Source of the DNA: Clostridia bacterium
GTDB taxonomy: Bacteria > Bacillota > Clostridia > Christensenellales > Aristaeellaceae
Assembly (NCBI GenBank): GCA_017447185.1
Contig: JAFSOC010000011.1
Coordinates: forward strand, 24,850 to 88,849
Reading direction: 5' to 3'
DNA: 64,000 nucleotides
Below are positions 51,185-63,381 of the stretch, one piece after another. Numbering within the stretch: the first letter of the stretch is position 1; every line of letters starts with the position of its first letter. The translations under genes and the position numbers were made by a program. The notes under the pieces were generated by a model. That model saw only the letters and a list, made by a program, of their open reading frames with translations. It ran no database searches and was not told the DNA's origin.

Positions 51185-52162
51185 TTACAGCAGTTTTTTC
51201 CGCATTTCTTCCGGCGTCAGGGGAGACAGGTCTGCCGGCGCGATGTCGAACAGCGTCTTGCAGCCATAGATGCCGCGGGTGTTCATCCGGCCGATGGCCC
51301 TTGCGCAGGCCACAAGCACGGAAGCTGTGAACTCGGGGTTGGAATCCAGCTTCAGGGAGAATTCCATCACATGCTTGTGCTTTCCGCCCTCGCCGGTAGC
51401 TCCGCTGCGGATCACCTGTCCGCCGTGGGGCAGTTCCGCATGGTCCCGCTTCATCTCCTCCGCCGTGATGAAGGTCACGGTGGTATCGTAATCCGCGAAA
51501 TAGTTGGGCATTTCTTTGATCTGCTTTTCAATCAGTGCTTTGTCTGCGCCTTCTTCCGCCACCACATAGCATTCACGGGTGTGCTTCTGCCGGGTGGACA
51601 GGTCCGGGTTTTCCCCGTTCCGTACGCTTGCCAGCGCTGATGGCACCGGCACGGTATACTGCCGCGCGTCCTTCACGCCGGGAATCCGGCGGATTGCGTC
51701 GCTGTGGCCCTGGCTCACGCCCCGGCCCCAGAAGGTGTAGTCCTTCCCTTCCGGCAGGACGGTGTTCATGTACAGCCGTGCCAGAGAGAACAGGCCGGGA
51801 TCCCATCCGGCGCTGATCAGGGCGGTATGGCCGGTGGTCATCGCTGCCTTTTCCACATTTGCAAAATGCTCCGGAATCCGGGCATGGGTGTCGAAAGAGT
51901 CGATAACGTTGAAATACTCTGCCAGCATAGGAGTCATTTCCGGCAGGTCCGAAGCGCTGCCGCCGCAGATGATCATCACGTCGATCTCCGCGGTAAAATC
52001 CTGAACGAGGCTGGCGGAATATACCGGAATCCCGGTAACCGTCTTCACCGTCGCAGGATCCCGCCGGGTGAACACGCCTACAATCTCCATGTCAGGATTC
52101 TGGCGAAGGGCCGCTTCCACTCCGCGCCCCAGGTTGCCATACCCATAAATACCGATCTTCAT
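51185..52162 (-). CDS. ddh: meso-diaminopimelate D-dehydrogenase
   Basis: A 325-residue NADPH-dependent dehydrogenase of the Ddh family. The dinucleotide loop is GYGNLGRGVEAAL (7-19), with VVGVFTRRDP-like continuation (VGVFTRRDP). Other marks are CGGSASDLPEMTP, SFDTHARIPEHF, SAGWDPGLFSL and WGRGVSQGHSDAIRRIPGV. It makes meso-diaminopimelate from tetrahydrodipicolinate, ammonia and NADPH in one step, for lysine and the cell wall. It is the third gene after dapA and dapB, which supply its substrate. GGAGG precedes the ATG. Confidence 0.95.
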   Translation of the reverse strand: MKIGIYGYGNLGRGVEAALRQNPDMEIVGVFTRRDPATVKTVTGIPVYSASLVQDFTAEIDVMIICGGSASDLPEMTPMLAEYFNVIDSFDTHARIPEHFANVEKAAMTTGHTALISAGWDPGLFSLARLYMNTVLPEGKDYTFWGRGVSQGHSDAIRRIPGVKDARQYTVPVPSALASVRNGENPDLSTRQKHTRECYVVAEEGADKALIEKQIKEMPNYFADYDTTVTFITAEEMKRDHAELPHGGQVIRSGATGEGGKHKHVMEFSLKLDSNPEFTASVLVACARAIGRMNTRGIYGCKTLFDIAPADLSPLTPEEMRKKLL

Positions 52163-52205
52163 AAAAAAACCTCCAGACTCCAGTGGTCAGATTCATTGCC
52201 GGCCA

Positions 52206-52949
52206 TTAATCTCCCGCCAGCAGATCTTTCATATCATAGTGTCCCGGCGTCTTCCCGACCATGAACGCCGCCGCCTTCAGGCTGCCTTCGGCGAACACGC
52301 CGCGGCTGAAAGCTTCATGTTTCAGGGTGATCCGCTCGTTCTGCGTGCCGATCATCACTTCATGGATGCCCACGATATTCCCCATGCGGATCGCGTGGAT
52401 CCCGATCTCATCAGCAGTCCGCTTTCCCTGTCCGCTCCGGCCGCAGTTGGCCTCGGCTTCCGGCCGCACTTCCTTGATGGCGTTGAACAGGGACAGCGCC
52501 GTGCCGCTGGGAGCGTCCAGTTTCCGGTCGTGGTGCTGCTCGACAATTTCAATTTCCCCGTCCGGATACAGGGCGGCCGCACGCTTCACCAGGTCCGTCA
52601 GCGTTGCGATGCCCAGGCTGTAGTTGGCTGCCAGGAAAACGGGAATCTTCTGCTCCGCTTCCCGGATCCGCGCCTTTTCCTCATCCGTCTGTCCCGTAGT
52701 GGCCAGCACCACCGGCAGCTTCCGCGCCTCTGCAAAATCCAGCAGGTCCTTTGTCATGCTGTGGTAACTGAAGTCGATGATCACATCCGCTTCCGCTGTG
52801 CATTCCGCGAAGGTTTTCACGCAGATGCCTTCTGAAGCGGGAATCATCGGATCCACGCCGGCGACAATCTCGCAGTTCTCCATGCGTTCCGCGCAGGCGC
52901 GGACTTCCCGGCCCATATGTCCGGTATATCCGGTCAGGATGATTTTCAT
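52206..52949 (-). CDS. dapB: 4-hydroxy-tetrahydrodipicolinate reductase
   Basis: A 247-residue reductase. The N-terminal nucleotide loop is GYTGHMGREV (7-16); the catalytic segment EQHHDRKLDAPSGTALSL carries the conserved histidine pair, lysine and SGTA loop; VVLATTGQTDEEKARI is the family strand. It reduces the DapA product with NAD(P)H. Start overlaps the dapA stop by 4 bp (52946-52949). Length is typical of the clostridial, shorter DapB group. Confidence 0.95.
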   Translation of the reverse strand: MKIILTGYTGHMGREVRACAERMENCEIVAGVDPMIPASEGICVKTFAECTAEADVIIDFSYHSMTKDLLDFAEARKLPVVLATTGQTDEEKARIREAEQKIPVFLAANYSLGIATLTDLVKRAAALYPDGEIEIVEQHHDRKLDAPSGTALSLFNAIKEVRPEAEANCGRSGQGKRTADEIGIHAIRMGNIVGIHEVMIGTQNERITLKHEAFSRGVFAEGSLKAAAFMVGKTPGHYDMKDLLAGD

Positions 52950-53839
52950 GCCTGTACCTCCAGCCCCTGCTCCTGCATCAGCTGCAGCATCTTCCGGTAG
53001 TTGTTTTCTTCCATTTCCACCAGCGGCAGCCGCAGGATATATTTACCGAATCCCATGGCGGCGCAGGCACCCTTGACCGGGATCGGATTCGTTTCAATCA
53101 TCATCTGGTTCATCAGGCGCAGGTAGCGCAGCTGGAGCTCCGCAGCGCCCTTTACGTCGCCGGCGAAGAACTTCCTGCAGATCGCAGCCATTTCAGCGGG
53201 GATAATATTGCTCACCGTGGAAATCACGCCCTTGCCGCCCAGGCTCAGGATCGGAACTGTCTGGTCATCGTTGCCGGAATACACATCCAGCCGGTCGCCG
53301 CACATTTCCATCTCCTTCGCCACCTGGCTGATGTTGCCGCAGGCTTCCTTCAGGGCGGCAATCCGCTCATGATCCGCCAGCACATTCAGGGTTTCCGGCA
53401 GCATGTTCAGCCCGGTCCGGGACGGAACATTGTACAGGATGCAGGGAACGCTGCTGGCATCCGCGATGGCGCCGAAGCTGGCGATCAGCCCGCGCTGCGT
53501 CGTCTTGTTGTAGTAGGGCGTCACCAGCAGGACCGCGTCCGCACCTGCCTTGCAGGCGGTCTTCGTCCGTTCGATCGCGTGGGCGGTATCGTTGGAGCCG
53601 GTTCCGGCAATCACGGGAACCTTTCCGGCAATCCGTTTCACGCAGAAGGTGATCAGTTCCTCATGTTCCCGGTCCGTCAGGGTGCTTCCCTCACCGGTGG
53701 TGCCGGAAGCCACGATGGCATCAATGCCCTGCTCCAGCTGGAAATCGATCAGCCGGCCCAGCGCCTCATAATCCACGCCCGTCTCTGTCATGGGCGTAAT
53801 GATTGCGGTGGCCGCGCCGGTAAATACGGTATTCTTCAT
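52946..53839 (-). CDS. dapA: 4-hydroxy-tetrahydrodipicolinate synthase
   Basis: A 297-residue (beta/alpha)8 aldolase. Marks are VASGTTGEGSTLT (pyruvate site), TPYYNKTTQRG (catalytic tyrosine), YNVPSRTG (substrate arginine) and ALKEACGN with the Schiff-base lysine. It condenses pyruvate with aspartate semialdehyde. ATG at 53839 is preferred over 53848, which touches its ribosome site. First gene of the dapA-dapB-ddh operon. Only about 90 bp separate it from the aminopeptidase gene end, too short for a lysine riboswitch, and none is visible. Confidence 0.96.
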   Translation of the reverse strand: MKNTVFTGAATAIITPMTETGVDYEALGRLIDFQLEQGIDAIVASGTTGEGSTLTDREHEELITFCVKRIAGKVPVIAGTGSNDTAHAIERTKTACKAGADAVLLVTPYYNKTTQRGLIASFGAIADASSVPCILYNVPSRTGLNMLPETLNVLADHERIAALKEACGNISQVAKEMEMCGDRLDVYSGNDDQTVPILSLGGKGVISTVSNIIPAEMAAICRKFFAGDVKGAAELQLRYLRLMNQMMIETNPIPVKGACAAMGFGKYILRLPLVEMEENNYRKMLQLMQEQGLEVQA

Positions 53840-53939
53840 CAAGTTCATCCTTCCTGAATACGCCCGGATTCCGTCCTGTTTTCTCCGGGATGGCTCATTG
53901 TACCATTAATCCGGGCATTCCGGTTGTTTTTCAGATGTT

Positions 53940-55199
53940 TCAGCTCCACATTTCTTCCATGGCCCGCACCAGCAGAGGCAGGTCCTTCGTTCCGGCGGTT
54001 TCGTACAGGGAATGCATTGCCAGCTGCGCCAGGCCGATATCCACGCTTTCCACACTCACATGAGCCGCGGAAATATGCCCGAGGGTGGAGCCGCCGGCCA
54101 GGTCGGAACGGTTGGCAAAATGCTGCACCGGAACCCCGGCCTTTTCGCAGATCAGCGCAAACCGTGCGGAAGACAGGGCGTCCGTCGTGTACTTCAGGGC
54201 CGCGTTGTGCTTGATCACCACGCCGCCGTTCATCACCGGGCGGTTCTGCTTGTCAAACTTTTCCGGATGGTTCGGATGCACAGCATGCGCGTTGTCCGCG
54301 GATACCAGGAAGCTGCCGGCCATGGCGGCCCGGATTTCCCCGTCGGATGCACCCAGGGCAAACCCCAGCCGCGTCAGCGTATCGTACAGGAATCCGGAAT
54401 CCGCGCCCTGGCGGCTGCCGGAGCCCACTTCCTCATTGTCGAACACCGCGCAGACGTTGATTGCGTCCCGGGCGGTGCTGCGGGTCAGGGCCGTCATGCA
54501 GGCCCAGGCGCATTCCAGGTCGTCGATCCTCCCGCAGGAGAAATAGGCATCGTCCGCGCCCCAGACGCTGGCGCTCTGGCGTCCGTAAAGGAACAAGTCA
54601 TGGCCCAGGATGTTCTCCGGTTCTGTCCCGGCAGCTTCCGCGATTTCCCGCATCAGCCCGCCGGCGCTTTCAGCGCTGCCGTATACCGGCATCATATCCA
54701 CCTGGGGATCAAAATTGTATCCGGTGTTGATTTCCCGGTTGAAATGGATCGGCATATTGGGAATCAGCAACGCGTCCCGGTCCAGGTTCACCAGCCGGGT
54801 GGCCACGCTTCCGCCTTCCCGGACCGCCAGGCGTCCGGCCACGGACAGGGGTCGGTCCATCCAGGTGCTCATGATCATGCCGCCGTATTTTTCCACATTC
54901 AGGCGGACATAAAATTCTGTTTTATCCTCAAATTTTTCCTTCAGTTTGAACGCGGGGGAATCGCTGTGGGCTGCCGCGATCCGGAAGGAAGCAAACCCTG
55001 TTTCCGGAATCTGGAAAGCGATGACGGCGGAATCGTTCCGCCGGACAAAATACTTTCCGCCCGCGTCCACCAGCCACGGGTCCGTTTCCTTCAGTTCCGC
55101 AAATCCGTTCTCCTCCAGCAGGGTAACAAGGTTCGCCGCGGCGTGAAATGCCGTGGGCGACTGTTCCGCGAAGGTCAGAAATTTCTCCAGCATATCCAT
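53940..55199 (-). CDS. M18-family aspartyl-type aminopeptidase
   Basis: A 419-residue dinuclear zinc aminopeptidase. Ligands are visible in AAHSDSPAF (histidine), GRIDDLECAW (bridging aspartate), FDNEEVGSGS (catalytic and ligand glutamates), SADNAHAVHPNH, and the C-terminal GGSTLGHISA (histidine). It trims N-terminal acidic or neutral residues from peptides in the cytoplasm. Length is normal for M18 (about 420-450). It starts just downstream of the ATP synthase terminator on the same strand. Confidence 0.93.
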   Translation of the reverse strand: MDMLEKFLTFAEQSPTAFHAAANLVTLLEENGFAELKETDPWLVDAGGKYFVRRNDSAVIAFQIPETGFASFRIAAAHSDSPAFKLKEKFEDKTEFYVRLNVEKYGGMIMSTWMDRPLSVAGRLAVREGGSVATRLVNLDRDALLIPNMPIHFNREINTGYNFDPQVDMMPVYGSAESAGGLMREIAEAAGTEPENILGHDLFLYGRQSASVWGADDAYFSCGRIDDLECAWACMTALTRSTARDAINVCAVFDNEEVGSGSRQGADSGFLYDTLTRLGFALGASDGEIRAAMAGSFLVSADNAHAVHPNHPEKFDKQNRPVMNGGVVIKHNAALKYTTDALSSARFALICEKAGVPVQHFANRSDLAGGSTLGHISAAHVSVESVDIGLAQLAMHSLYETAGTKDLPLLVRAMEEMWS

Positions 55200-55219
55200 G
55201 ATCCGTTCCCCCTTTTTCT

Positions 55220-55250
55220 ATAAAACGGGCGGACGGTTGACCCGTCCGCC
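55220..55250 (-). terminator. intrinsic terminator of the ATP synthase operon
   Basis: 9-bp stem GGCGGACGG / CCGTCCGCC with a 5-base loop; on the reverse strand it runs into CGTTTTAT. Confidence 0.85.
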
Positions 55251-55261
55251 TGTGGCGTTTC

Positions 55262-56949
<1,688 letters not shown>

Positions 56950-56953
56950 CTAA

Positions 56954-57754
56954 TTAAAGTCCGCTGCCCGCGACAATCTCCGTAATCTCCTGTGTAATGG
57001 AGTTCTGCCGTGCCCGGTTGTACTGCAGCTGCAGCCGGTCGATCATTTCCTGGGCGTTCTTGCTGGCGGAGTCCATGGCCATTCTCCGTGCCGCGACCTC
57101 ACTGGCGAAGCTCTCACGGATACATGCGCTCAGGATCCCGCTTACGTAGGTCGGCACCGCCGCATTCAGCACGGTCTGTTCATCCGGCTCAAACAGCGTA
57201 TCTCCGCCACCCTTCTCCTCGGTCTTTTCCAGCGGCAGCACCCACAGGACGGTTGCTTCCTGGCTCATCATGGATTTATAGCGGGTGTAGAGAACCCCCA
57301 GCCGCTCAAACTTCCCTTCCAGGAAGTCCCGGCACTGTTGATCCGCCAGTTCCTTTGCCTGCGTCGCGGCATAATGCTCGGAGGAAACAACCTCCTGGCC
57401 GAACCGGTCGCATGCCCGTTTTCCGATGGCGATAACCTCCGCCTCCGGCATTGTGGCCGCCAGGCGGAACACATTCGCGTTGTAGCCGCCCGCCAGTCCG
57501 CGGTCGCCGGCGATCACGATCAGCCGGGTTCCTTTTCCGGTAGGCTGCATGTACGGGGAACGTTCACATTCCGGCGCGGCGCGCAGCACGTTTACAACGT
57601 CCTGCATCGCGGCGGCGTATTCCCTTGTCCGCGTCATGTCCCTTGTCGCCCGGCGGATCTTGGAAGATGCCACCAGGCCCATAGCTTTGGTCAGATGCAT
57701 CGTGGAGTCCACGCTGCGAATCCGGACCCTCAGCGATTTGATATCTGCGCCCAT
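56954..57754 (-). CDS. atpG: ATP synthase F1 gamma subunit
   Basis: A 266-residue central-stalk subunit, about 20 residues shorter than common. The N-terminal helix IKSLRVRIRSVDSTMHLTKA and the C-terminal helix MIDRLQLQYNRARQNSITQE form the rotating coiled coil; IVIAGDRGLAGGYN is the Rossmann-like domain mark. Starts 8 bp after atpA. It couples c-ring rotation to catalysis. Confidence 0.97.
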   Translation of the reverse strand: MGADIKSLRVRIRSVDSTMHLTKAMGLVASSKIRRATRDMTRTREYAAAMQDVVNVLRAAPECERSPYMQPTGKGTRLIVIAGDRGLAGGYNANVFRLAATMPEAEVIAIGKRACDRFGQEVVSSEHYAATQAKELADQQCRDFLEGKFERLGVLYTRYKSMMSQEATVLWVLPLEKTEEKGGGDTLFEPDEQTVLNAAVPTYVSGILSACIRESFASEVAARRMAMDSASKNAQEMIDRLQLQYNRARQNSITQEITEIVAGSGL

Positions 57755-57762
57755 GCGTCTTC

Positions 57763-59259
57763 TTACCTCTTATTATACCCGGTCAGGGCTTCCTTCATGG
57801 TTTCGATGTCGCTGTCGTCCCAGTATCCGTGCTCGATGCGGTCCAGCAGTTCACTGTACCGGGCCTTCAGGTATTCGTACAGGCCTTCTTCGTACTCGGC
57901 CACCTTTGTCGGTTCCACATCGTTCAGGTATCCGTTGATGACCGCGAATACGATCGCCACCTGGCAGCCGACTTCCAGCGGCGAGGAGCGCTTCTGCTTC
58001 AGCACTTCCACGATCCGGGCGCCCAATGCCAGACGGGCTTTGGTGTCCGCGTCCAGGTCACTGCCGAACTGGGCGAATGCCTGCAGTTCGCGGTACTGGG
58101 CGTAGAGCAGTTTCAGCTCACCGGCAACCTTCTTCATGCCCTTGATCTGCGCGGAGCCGCCTACACGGCTGACGGAGATACCGGGGTTGATCGCCGGACG
58201 GATACCGCTGTGGAACAGTTCCGTCTCGAGGAAGATCTGGCCGTCGGTGATGGAAATCACGTTGGTGGGGATATAGGCGGAAACGTCGCCCGCCTGGGTT
58301 TCGATGATCGGCAGGGCCGTGATGGAACCTCCGCCGTATTCCGGCGCAACGCAGGCCGCGCGCTCCAGCAGGCGGCTGTGGAGGTAGAACACATCGCCAG
58401 GGTAGGCTTCACGTCCCGGAGGCCGGCGGATCAGCAGGCTCAGAGCGCGGTAGGCCACCGCGTGCTTGCTCAGGTCATCGTAAATGATCAGCACATCCTT
58501 GCCCTGGGCCCGGAAGTATTCCGCCATGGCGCATCCGGAATAGGGTGCGATGTACTGCAGCGGGGCGCTTTCCGCAGCGGAGGCGCTCACGACGATGGAG
58601 TATTCCATGGCTCCGGCTTTTTCCAGCTCCTGTGCAATCTGCACCACGCTCGTCCGCTTCTGGCCGATGGCAACATAGATACAGATGACGCCGGTGCCTT
58701 TCTGGTTGATGATGGTATCCACAGCGATCGTCGTCTTGCCGGTCTGGCGGTCGCCGATGATCAGTTCGCGCTGTCCGCGGCCGATCGGGATCATGCTGTC
58801 GATGGCCTTGATACCGGTCTGCAGCGGTACGCTGACGCTCTTGCGCTGGATGATACCGGGCGCCGGGGATTCAACGGGGCGGGTCTCAGTGGTTTCCACG
58901 GGACCCTTTCCGTCAATGGGAGCACCCAGCGCGTTCACCACACGGCCCAGCATTGCTTCGCCCACAGGCACGCTGAGGGCTTCGCCGGTCCGGTACACCA
59001 CGCTGCCTTCACGGACGGTGTCACGTTCGGACAGGATAGCGACGGAAACCGTCTCCTCCTCCAGGTTCTGGGCCATGCCGAAGCTGCCGTCTTCAAAGCG
59101 AAGGAGCTCGTTGGCCATACAGGCGCGCAGGCCGTACACCGTCGCGATACCGTCGCCGACGGTGATGACGGTGCCGTTCTCCTTCATCTCGATTTTACTT
59201 TCGTACTGCTTGATCTGCTCCTTGATAATGCTGCTGATTTCAATCGCCTTGGAGCTCAT
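57763..59259 (-). CDS. atpA: ATP synthase F1 alpha subunit
   Basis: A 498-residue non-catalytic subunit. The P-loop is GDRQTGKT (169-176), preceded by [20 protein letters not shown], and the arginine finger lies in [10 protein letters not shown]. Start overlaps the atpH stop by 4 bp. The sequence [20 protein letters not shown] is family-typical. Normal length. Confidence 0.98.
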   Translation of the reverse strand: MSSKAIEISSIIKEQIKQYESKIEMKENGTVITVGDGIATVYGLRACMANELLRFEDGSFGMAQNLEEETVSVAILSERDTVREGSVVYRTGEALSVPVGEAMLGRVVNALGAPIDGKGPVETTETRPVESPAPGIIQRKSVSVPLQTGIKAIDSMIPIGRGQRELIIGDRQTGKTTIAVDTIINQKGTGVICIYVAIGQKRTSVVQIAQELEKAGAMEYSIVVSASAAESAPLQYIAPYSGCAMAEYFRAQGKDVLIIYDDLSKHAVAYRALSLLIRRPPGREAYPGDVFYLHSRLLERAACVAPEYGGGSITALPIIETQAGDVSAYIPTNVISITDGQIFLETELFHSGIRPAINPGISVSRVGGSAQIKGMKKVAGELKLLYAQYRELQAFAQFGSDLDADTKARLALGARIVEVLKQKRSSPLEVGCQVAIVFAVINGYLNDVEPTKVAEYEEGLYEYLKARYSELLDRIEHGYWDDSDIETMKEALTGYNKR

Positions 59260-59786
59260 CCGTTCATCACATCCTTGATCTGTTCCAGCTTATTCCTGAT
59301 ACTGCCGTCGATAACCCGGCCTTCGATTTCCACGCGGACCCCGCCGATCAGGGTAGGATCAATTTCGCAGGAAAGCGTAATGTTCCGGGAGAAGCGTTTC
59401 TCCAGTTCCGCGCGGATAGCGACCGCCTCGGTTTCCTTCAGCGGCACTGCGGACAGCACCCGGGCCACGGACTCTCCCCGGTAATCCCGGGTCAGTTCCT
59501 CATATTCCCGCGCCATGCCGTCCAGAGCGCTTACATGCCCCCGGGACACCATCATGCGCAGGACGCCCATCAGCACCTTCGGCACTTTGCCTTCAAAGGC
59601 ATCGTCCAGTGCTTTCAGCCGGTCCGCCTTTCCGATGGCGGCGCTGGCCAGCAGGGCGCGGTACTCCGGATTCTGCTTCAGCGCGCTGAGCACTGTCACC
59701 AGTCCGTCTGACGTTTCCGCCAGCGCATTCTCCCCGGCGGCCAGTTCGAACAACGCTTCCGCGTATTCCTTACTTGTCGTCGTCAT
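59256..59786 (-). CDS. atpH: ATP synthase F1 delta subunit
   Basis: A 176-residue peripheral-stalk subunit (OSCP-like): N-terminal helical bundle ([20 protein letters not shown]) and C-terminal strand pair [20 protein letters not shown] followed by SIRNKLEQI. It joins the b-subunit stalk to the top of F1. Its start lies 17 bp inside the atpF end, so the two are translated together. Confidence 0.95.
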   Translation of the reverse strand: MTTTSKEYAEALFELAAGENALAETSDGLVTVLSALKQNPEYRALLASAAIGKADRLKALDDAFEGKVPKVLMGVLRMMVSRGHVSALDGMAREYEELTRDYRGESVARVLSAVPLKETEAVAIRAELEKRFSRNITLSCEIDPTLIGGVRVEIEGRVIDGSIRNKLEQIKDVMNG

Positions 59787-60282
59787 CTGTTCCTATCTCC
59801 TGCAGGAAGGAATCGATCAGTGCGCGGTGATCTTCTTCGTTGATTTCACGCTGCAGCAGCTTTCCGGTCAGCTGCGCGGAAACATCCGCGATCTCGCGCT
59901 TCATGTCGTCCTCCGCCTTCTTCCGCTCCAGGACCGCATCTGCCTCTGCCTGGCGGCGCAGTTCCGTCGCCTTCTCGCGGGCTTCCGCAACGATCTCGCT
60001 GCTCCGGTGTTCTGCCACGCGGGTCGCGTCGGCAATGATCTGGCTGGAGGTCTGCTCCGCGGCTGCCATGGCAGCCTCGTAGTTCAGACGGTTCTCCTCC
60101 GCCTCGGCGCGCGCCGCGGCAGCCTGCGCGTAGTCCGCATCAATCGCGGCACGGCGGGTGTCTATGATCTTTTTCACCGGTTTGAAGAGAAACTTCTTCA
60201 CGATCAACGTCAAAATCAGCAGATTGCACAGCGAGGCAATGATCGCCCAGATATTGACGGAAATCACATCTAAGTTCTGCAT
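59770..60282 (-). CDS. atpF: ATP synthase Fo b subunit
   Basis: A 170-residue subunit with one N-terminal membrane helix (about 10-28, NIWAIIASLCNLLILTLIVK) and a long alanine/glutamate coiled coil (about 45-140). It forms the dimeric outer stalk. The start follows a GGGGAACG-type site 37 bp after atpE. Only one b gene is present. Confidence 0.95.
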   Translation of the reverse strand: MQNLDVISVNIWAIIASLCNLLILTLIVKKFLFKPVKKIIDTRRAAIDADYAQAAAARAEAEENRLNYEAAMAAAEQTSSQIIADATRVAEHRSSEIVAEAREKATELRRQAEADAVLERKKAEDDMKREIADVSAQLTGKLLQREINEEDHRALIDSFLQEIGTDDDDK

Positions 60283-60319
60283 GTCGTTCCCCGTTTCATC
60301 CCTTGATGTCGTTCAATAA

Positions 60320-61542
<1,223 letters not shown>

Positions 61543-61550
<8 letters not shown>

Positions 61551-61986
61551 TCAGATCACTTCCTTCCGTATTCGAAGCATCCGGAGTATTCACGCCATGC
61601 CTCCGGTCGTACATGGGCCGGAAAAGCAGCCCGATACGCGGAAACAGCAGCGGAATCACCGTTGCATAAACATTTGTATGAAACACGCCAATCAGCAGGG
61701 CGCAAAGCCCGCCCATCCCGATCAGCCGCAGCCCGGCGGACGCTTTCACCCGCTTGGCCGCTTCTTCCGGTTTTCCGGAGGATACCGCCTTGCTGACTGT
61801 GACCGCCAGCACAAGGAAGCTGCCGATAGCCGCTGCCGCGCCGCCCAGGTTGCCGAACAGCACAGACAGATTCCACTGACGGATGATCAGAAAAACTGCT
61901 TCCATCAGAACGCTCAGCAGAATCACCCAAAAAGCGATATAGCCGGTCTCTTTTTTTACTGCGGGGTCCATTTTCGACACCGGCAT
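61543..61986 (-). CDS. AtpI-like accessory protein of the ATP synthase
   Basis: A 147-residue protein with four predicted helices (IAFWVILLSVLMEAVFLIIR, AAAAIGSFLVLAVTVSKAV, LRLIGMGGLCALLIGVFHTN, and YATVIPLLFPRIGLLF), first in the ATP synthase operon. The position and topology match AtpI, which assists c-ring assembly and may handle magnesium. Sequence similarity to AtpI is loose, as usual. ATG at 61986 follows GGGAGGGAA; ATG at 61971 is an alternative. Its 3' end overlaps atpB by 8 bp. Confidence 0.8.
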
Positions 61987-62013
61987 TTCCCTCCCGAATC
62001 ACAACTATACATT

Positions 62014-62042
62014 AATATATCAAATCCGGCATTTTTTTGCAA
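62014..62042 (-). promoter_or_regulatory. sigma-A promoter of the ATP synthase operon
   Basis: Reverse strand TTGCAA (62042-62037), 17 bp, TATATT (62019-62014), about 28 bp before the first start codon. Confidence 0.75.
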
Positions 62043-62099
62043 TGTTTGCCAGCCGATTTTTCATGAAAATGCCGCATCCGGTTCCGGCCCGTCTTTTTC

Positions 62100-62128
62100 T
62101 TGCAGACTGCCGGTTTTTGTGGTAGCCT
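62100..62128 (+). promoter_or_regulatory. weak promoter of the CARF nuclease gene
   Basis: TTGCAG (62100-62105), 17 bp, TAGCCT (62123-62128). The -10 is poor, so basal expression should be low. Confidence 0.45.
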
Positions 62129-62160
62129 GCTTTCAGCATCTGAAAAAGGGAGATACCGGC

Positions 62161-63324
62161 ATGAAGACACTGATTGAGCTGTACGATCCTTCACCGATCC
62201 GGAATGTTCTGTCCACAGTGATGTTCCGTCCGGAGGAGATGATCCTCCTGTGTCCGCCCGAAAGCGTGGACCTTCAGGAGCTGAAACGCTCCCTGCACAC
62301 TTTTTTTGAGCACCTGAAATGCCAGGTGAAACTGACAATCCTTCCCGTAAGCCTGCTGGACGCAGGGAAGATTGAACGGGCGCTGCGTGAGGTCCTGGAT
62401 TCCCATCCCGACTGTGCCATCGATATCTCCGGCGGTACAGACGCCGCCCTGTTCGCCACCGGCGCCGTTTCCGGCGAGACTTCCGTTTTTACCTACAGTG
62501 CGCCGAAAAACACCTTTTACGAAATCAAAAACGCTCCTTTCGCCCGGGGTCTGCCCTGCAGTGTCCGGCTGGATGTGGCCTCCTGCCTGATGATGGTGGG
62601 TGGAACACTGCTCCCCGGCCGCGCGGACAACGCTCCCCTGCTGCATATGTTTGACCGGATTGATCACCTGTTTGACATTTACAGCAAATTCCGCAGGGAA
62701 TGGAGCGGGCAGATCAGCTATATCCAGAAAATCTCCTCCACCGAACCCGGCGCGCTGACGGCGGAAGGGCCGCTGGCAGTCCAGGCCGGCAACAATAAAA
62801 CCGTGGACGCGAATATCGGGATGTTTGAGTCGCTTGCCGGCGCCGGCCTGATCGAGGATCTGTCACTTTCGCAGGACAGGATCCGTTTCCGCTTCGCGGA
62901 CGAAAAGGTCCGCTTCTGGCTGCGGGACATCGGTTCAATCCTGGAACTGCAGGTGTTCCGCGCCTGCCACGCTGCCGGATGCTTTGACGACGTCGTGCTC
63001 AGCGCCGTGGTCAACTGGCAGGACGGAGCCCTCCGGAGGGACAGTGTGTTCAACGAGATCGACGTGATGGCCGTTCAGGGAATCCAGCCTGTTTTCATCA
63101 GCTGCAAAACCTGCGAGATCAGCACGGATGCGCTGAATGAACTGGCAATCCTGCGGGGACGTTTCGGCGGCAAGTACTCCAGGGCCATCCTTGCCACCTC
63201 CGCAGTCACAACAAAATACCGCGCACCGATGAGAAGCCGCGCGGCCCGGCTCGGCATTGAACTGATTGAGTGGGACGATCTCAGCCTGGACAAACTGGTT
63301 AGCCGCCTTCGCCGGGAGGTATGA
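62161..63324 (+). CDS. Card1/Can2-like CARF-domain nuclease (DUF1887)
   Basis: A 387-residue protein of the DUF1887 type. The N-terminal half (about 1-150) is a CARF ligand domain with the loop AIDISGGTDAALFATGA (SGGT at 90-93). A winged-helix-like part (about 205-255) follows, then a PD-(D/E)xK nuclease (about 258-385) with E262, NEIDVMAV (E299, D301) and FISCKTC (K316). The residue two before the lysine is serine rather than the glutamate of ExK. Card1 relatives are cut on by cyclic oligoadenylate from Cas10 and degrade RNA or DNA. No cas gene or CRISPR array is in the window. Ribosome site AGGGAGATACCGGC. Family call firm; activator unknown. Confidence 0.88.
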   Translation: MKTLIELYDPSPIRNVLSTVMFRPEEMILLCPPESVDLQELKRSLHTFFEHLKCQVKLTILPVSLLDAGKIERALREVLDSHPDCAIDISGGTDAALFATGAVSGETSVFTYSAPKNTFYEIKNAPFARGLPCSVRLDVASCLMMVGGTLLPGRADNAPLLHMFDRIDHLFDIYSKFRREWSGQISYIQKISSTEPGALTAEGPLAVQAGNNKTVDANIGMFESLAGAGLIEDLSLSQDRIRFRFADEKVRFWLRDIGSILELQVFRACHAAGCFDDVVLSAVVNWQDGALRRDSVFNEIDVMAVQGIQPVFISCKTCEISTDALNELAILRGRFGGKYSRAILATSAVTTKYRAPMRSRAARLGIELIEWDDLSLDKLVSRLRREV

Positions 63325-63381
63325 ACGCCTGTCCCTGCCGTCCGTGTACGGCATTCAATCACCAGACAAGGAGGTTTTTCC

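Noticed and set aside
53840-53939. Possible lysine riboswitch before dapA
   Set aside because: Only about 100 bp to the neighbouring gene and none of the conserved core could be seen.
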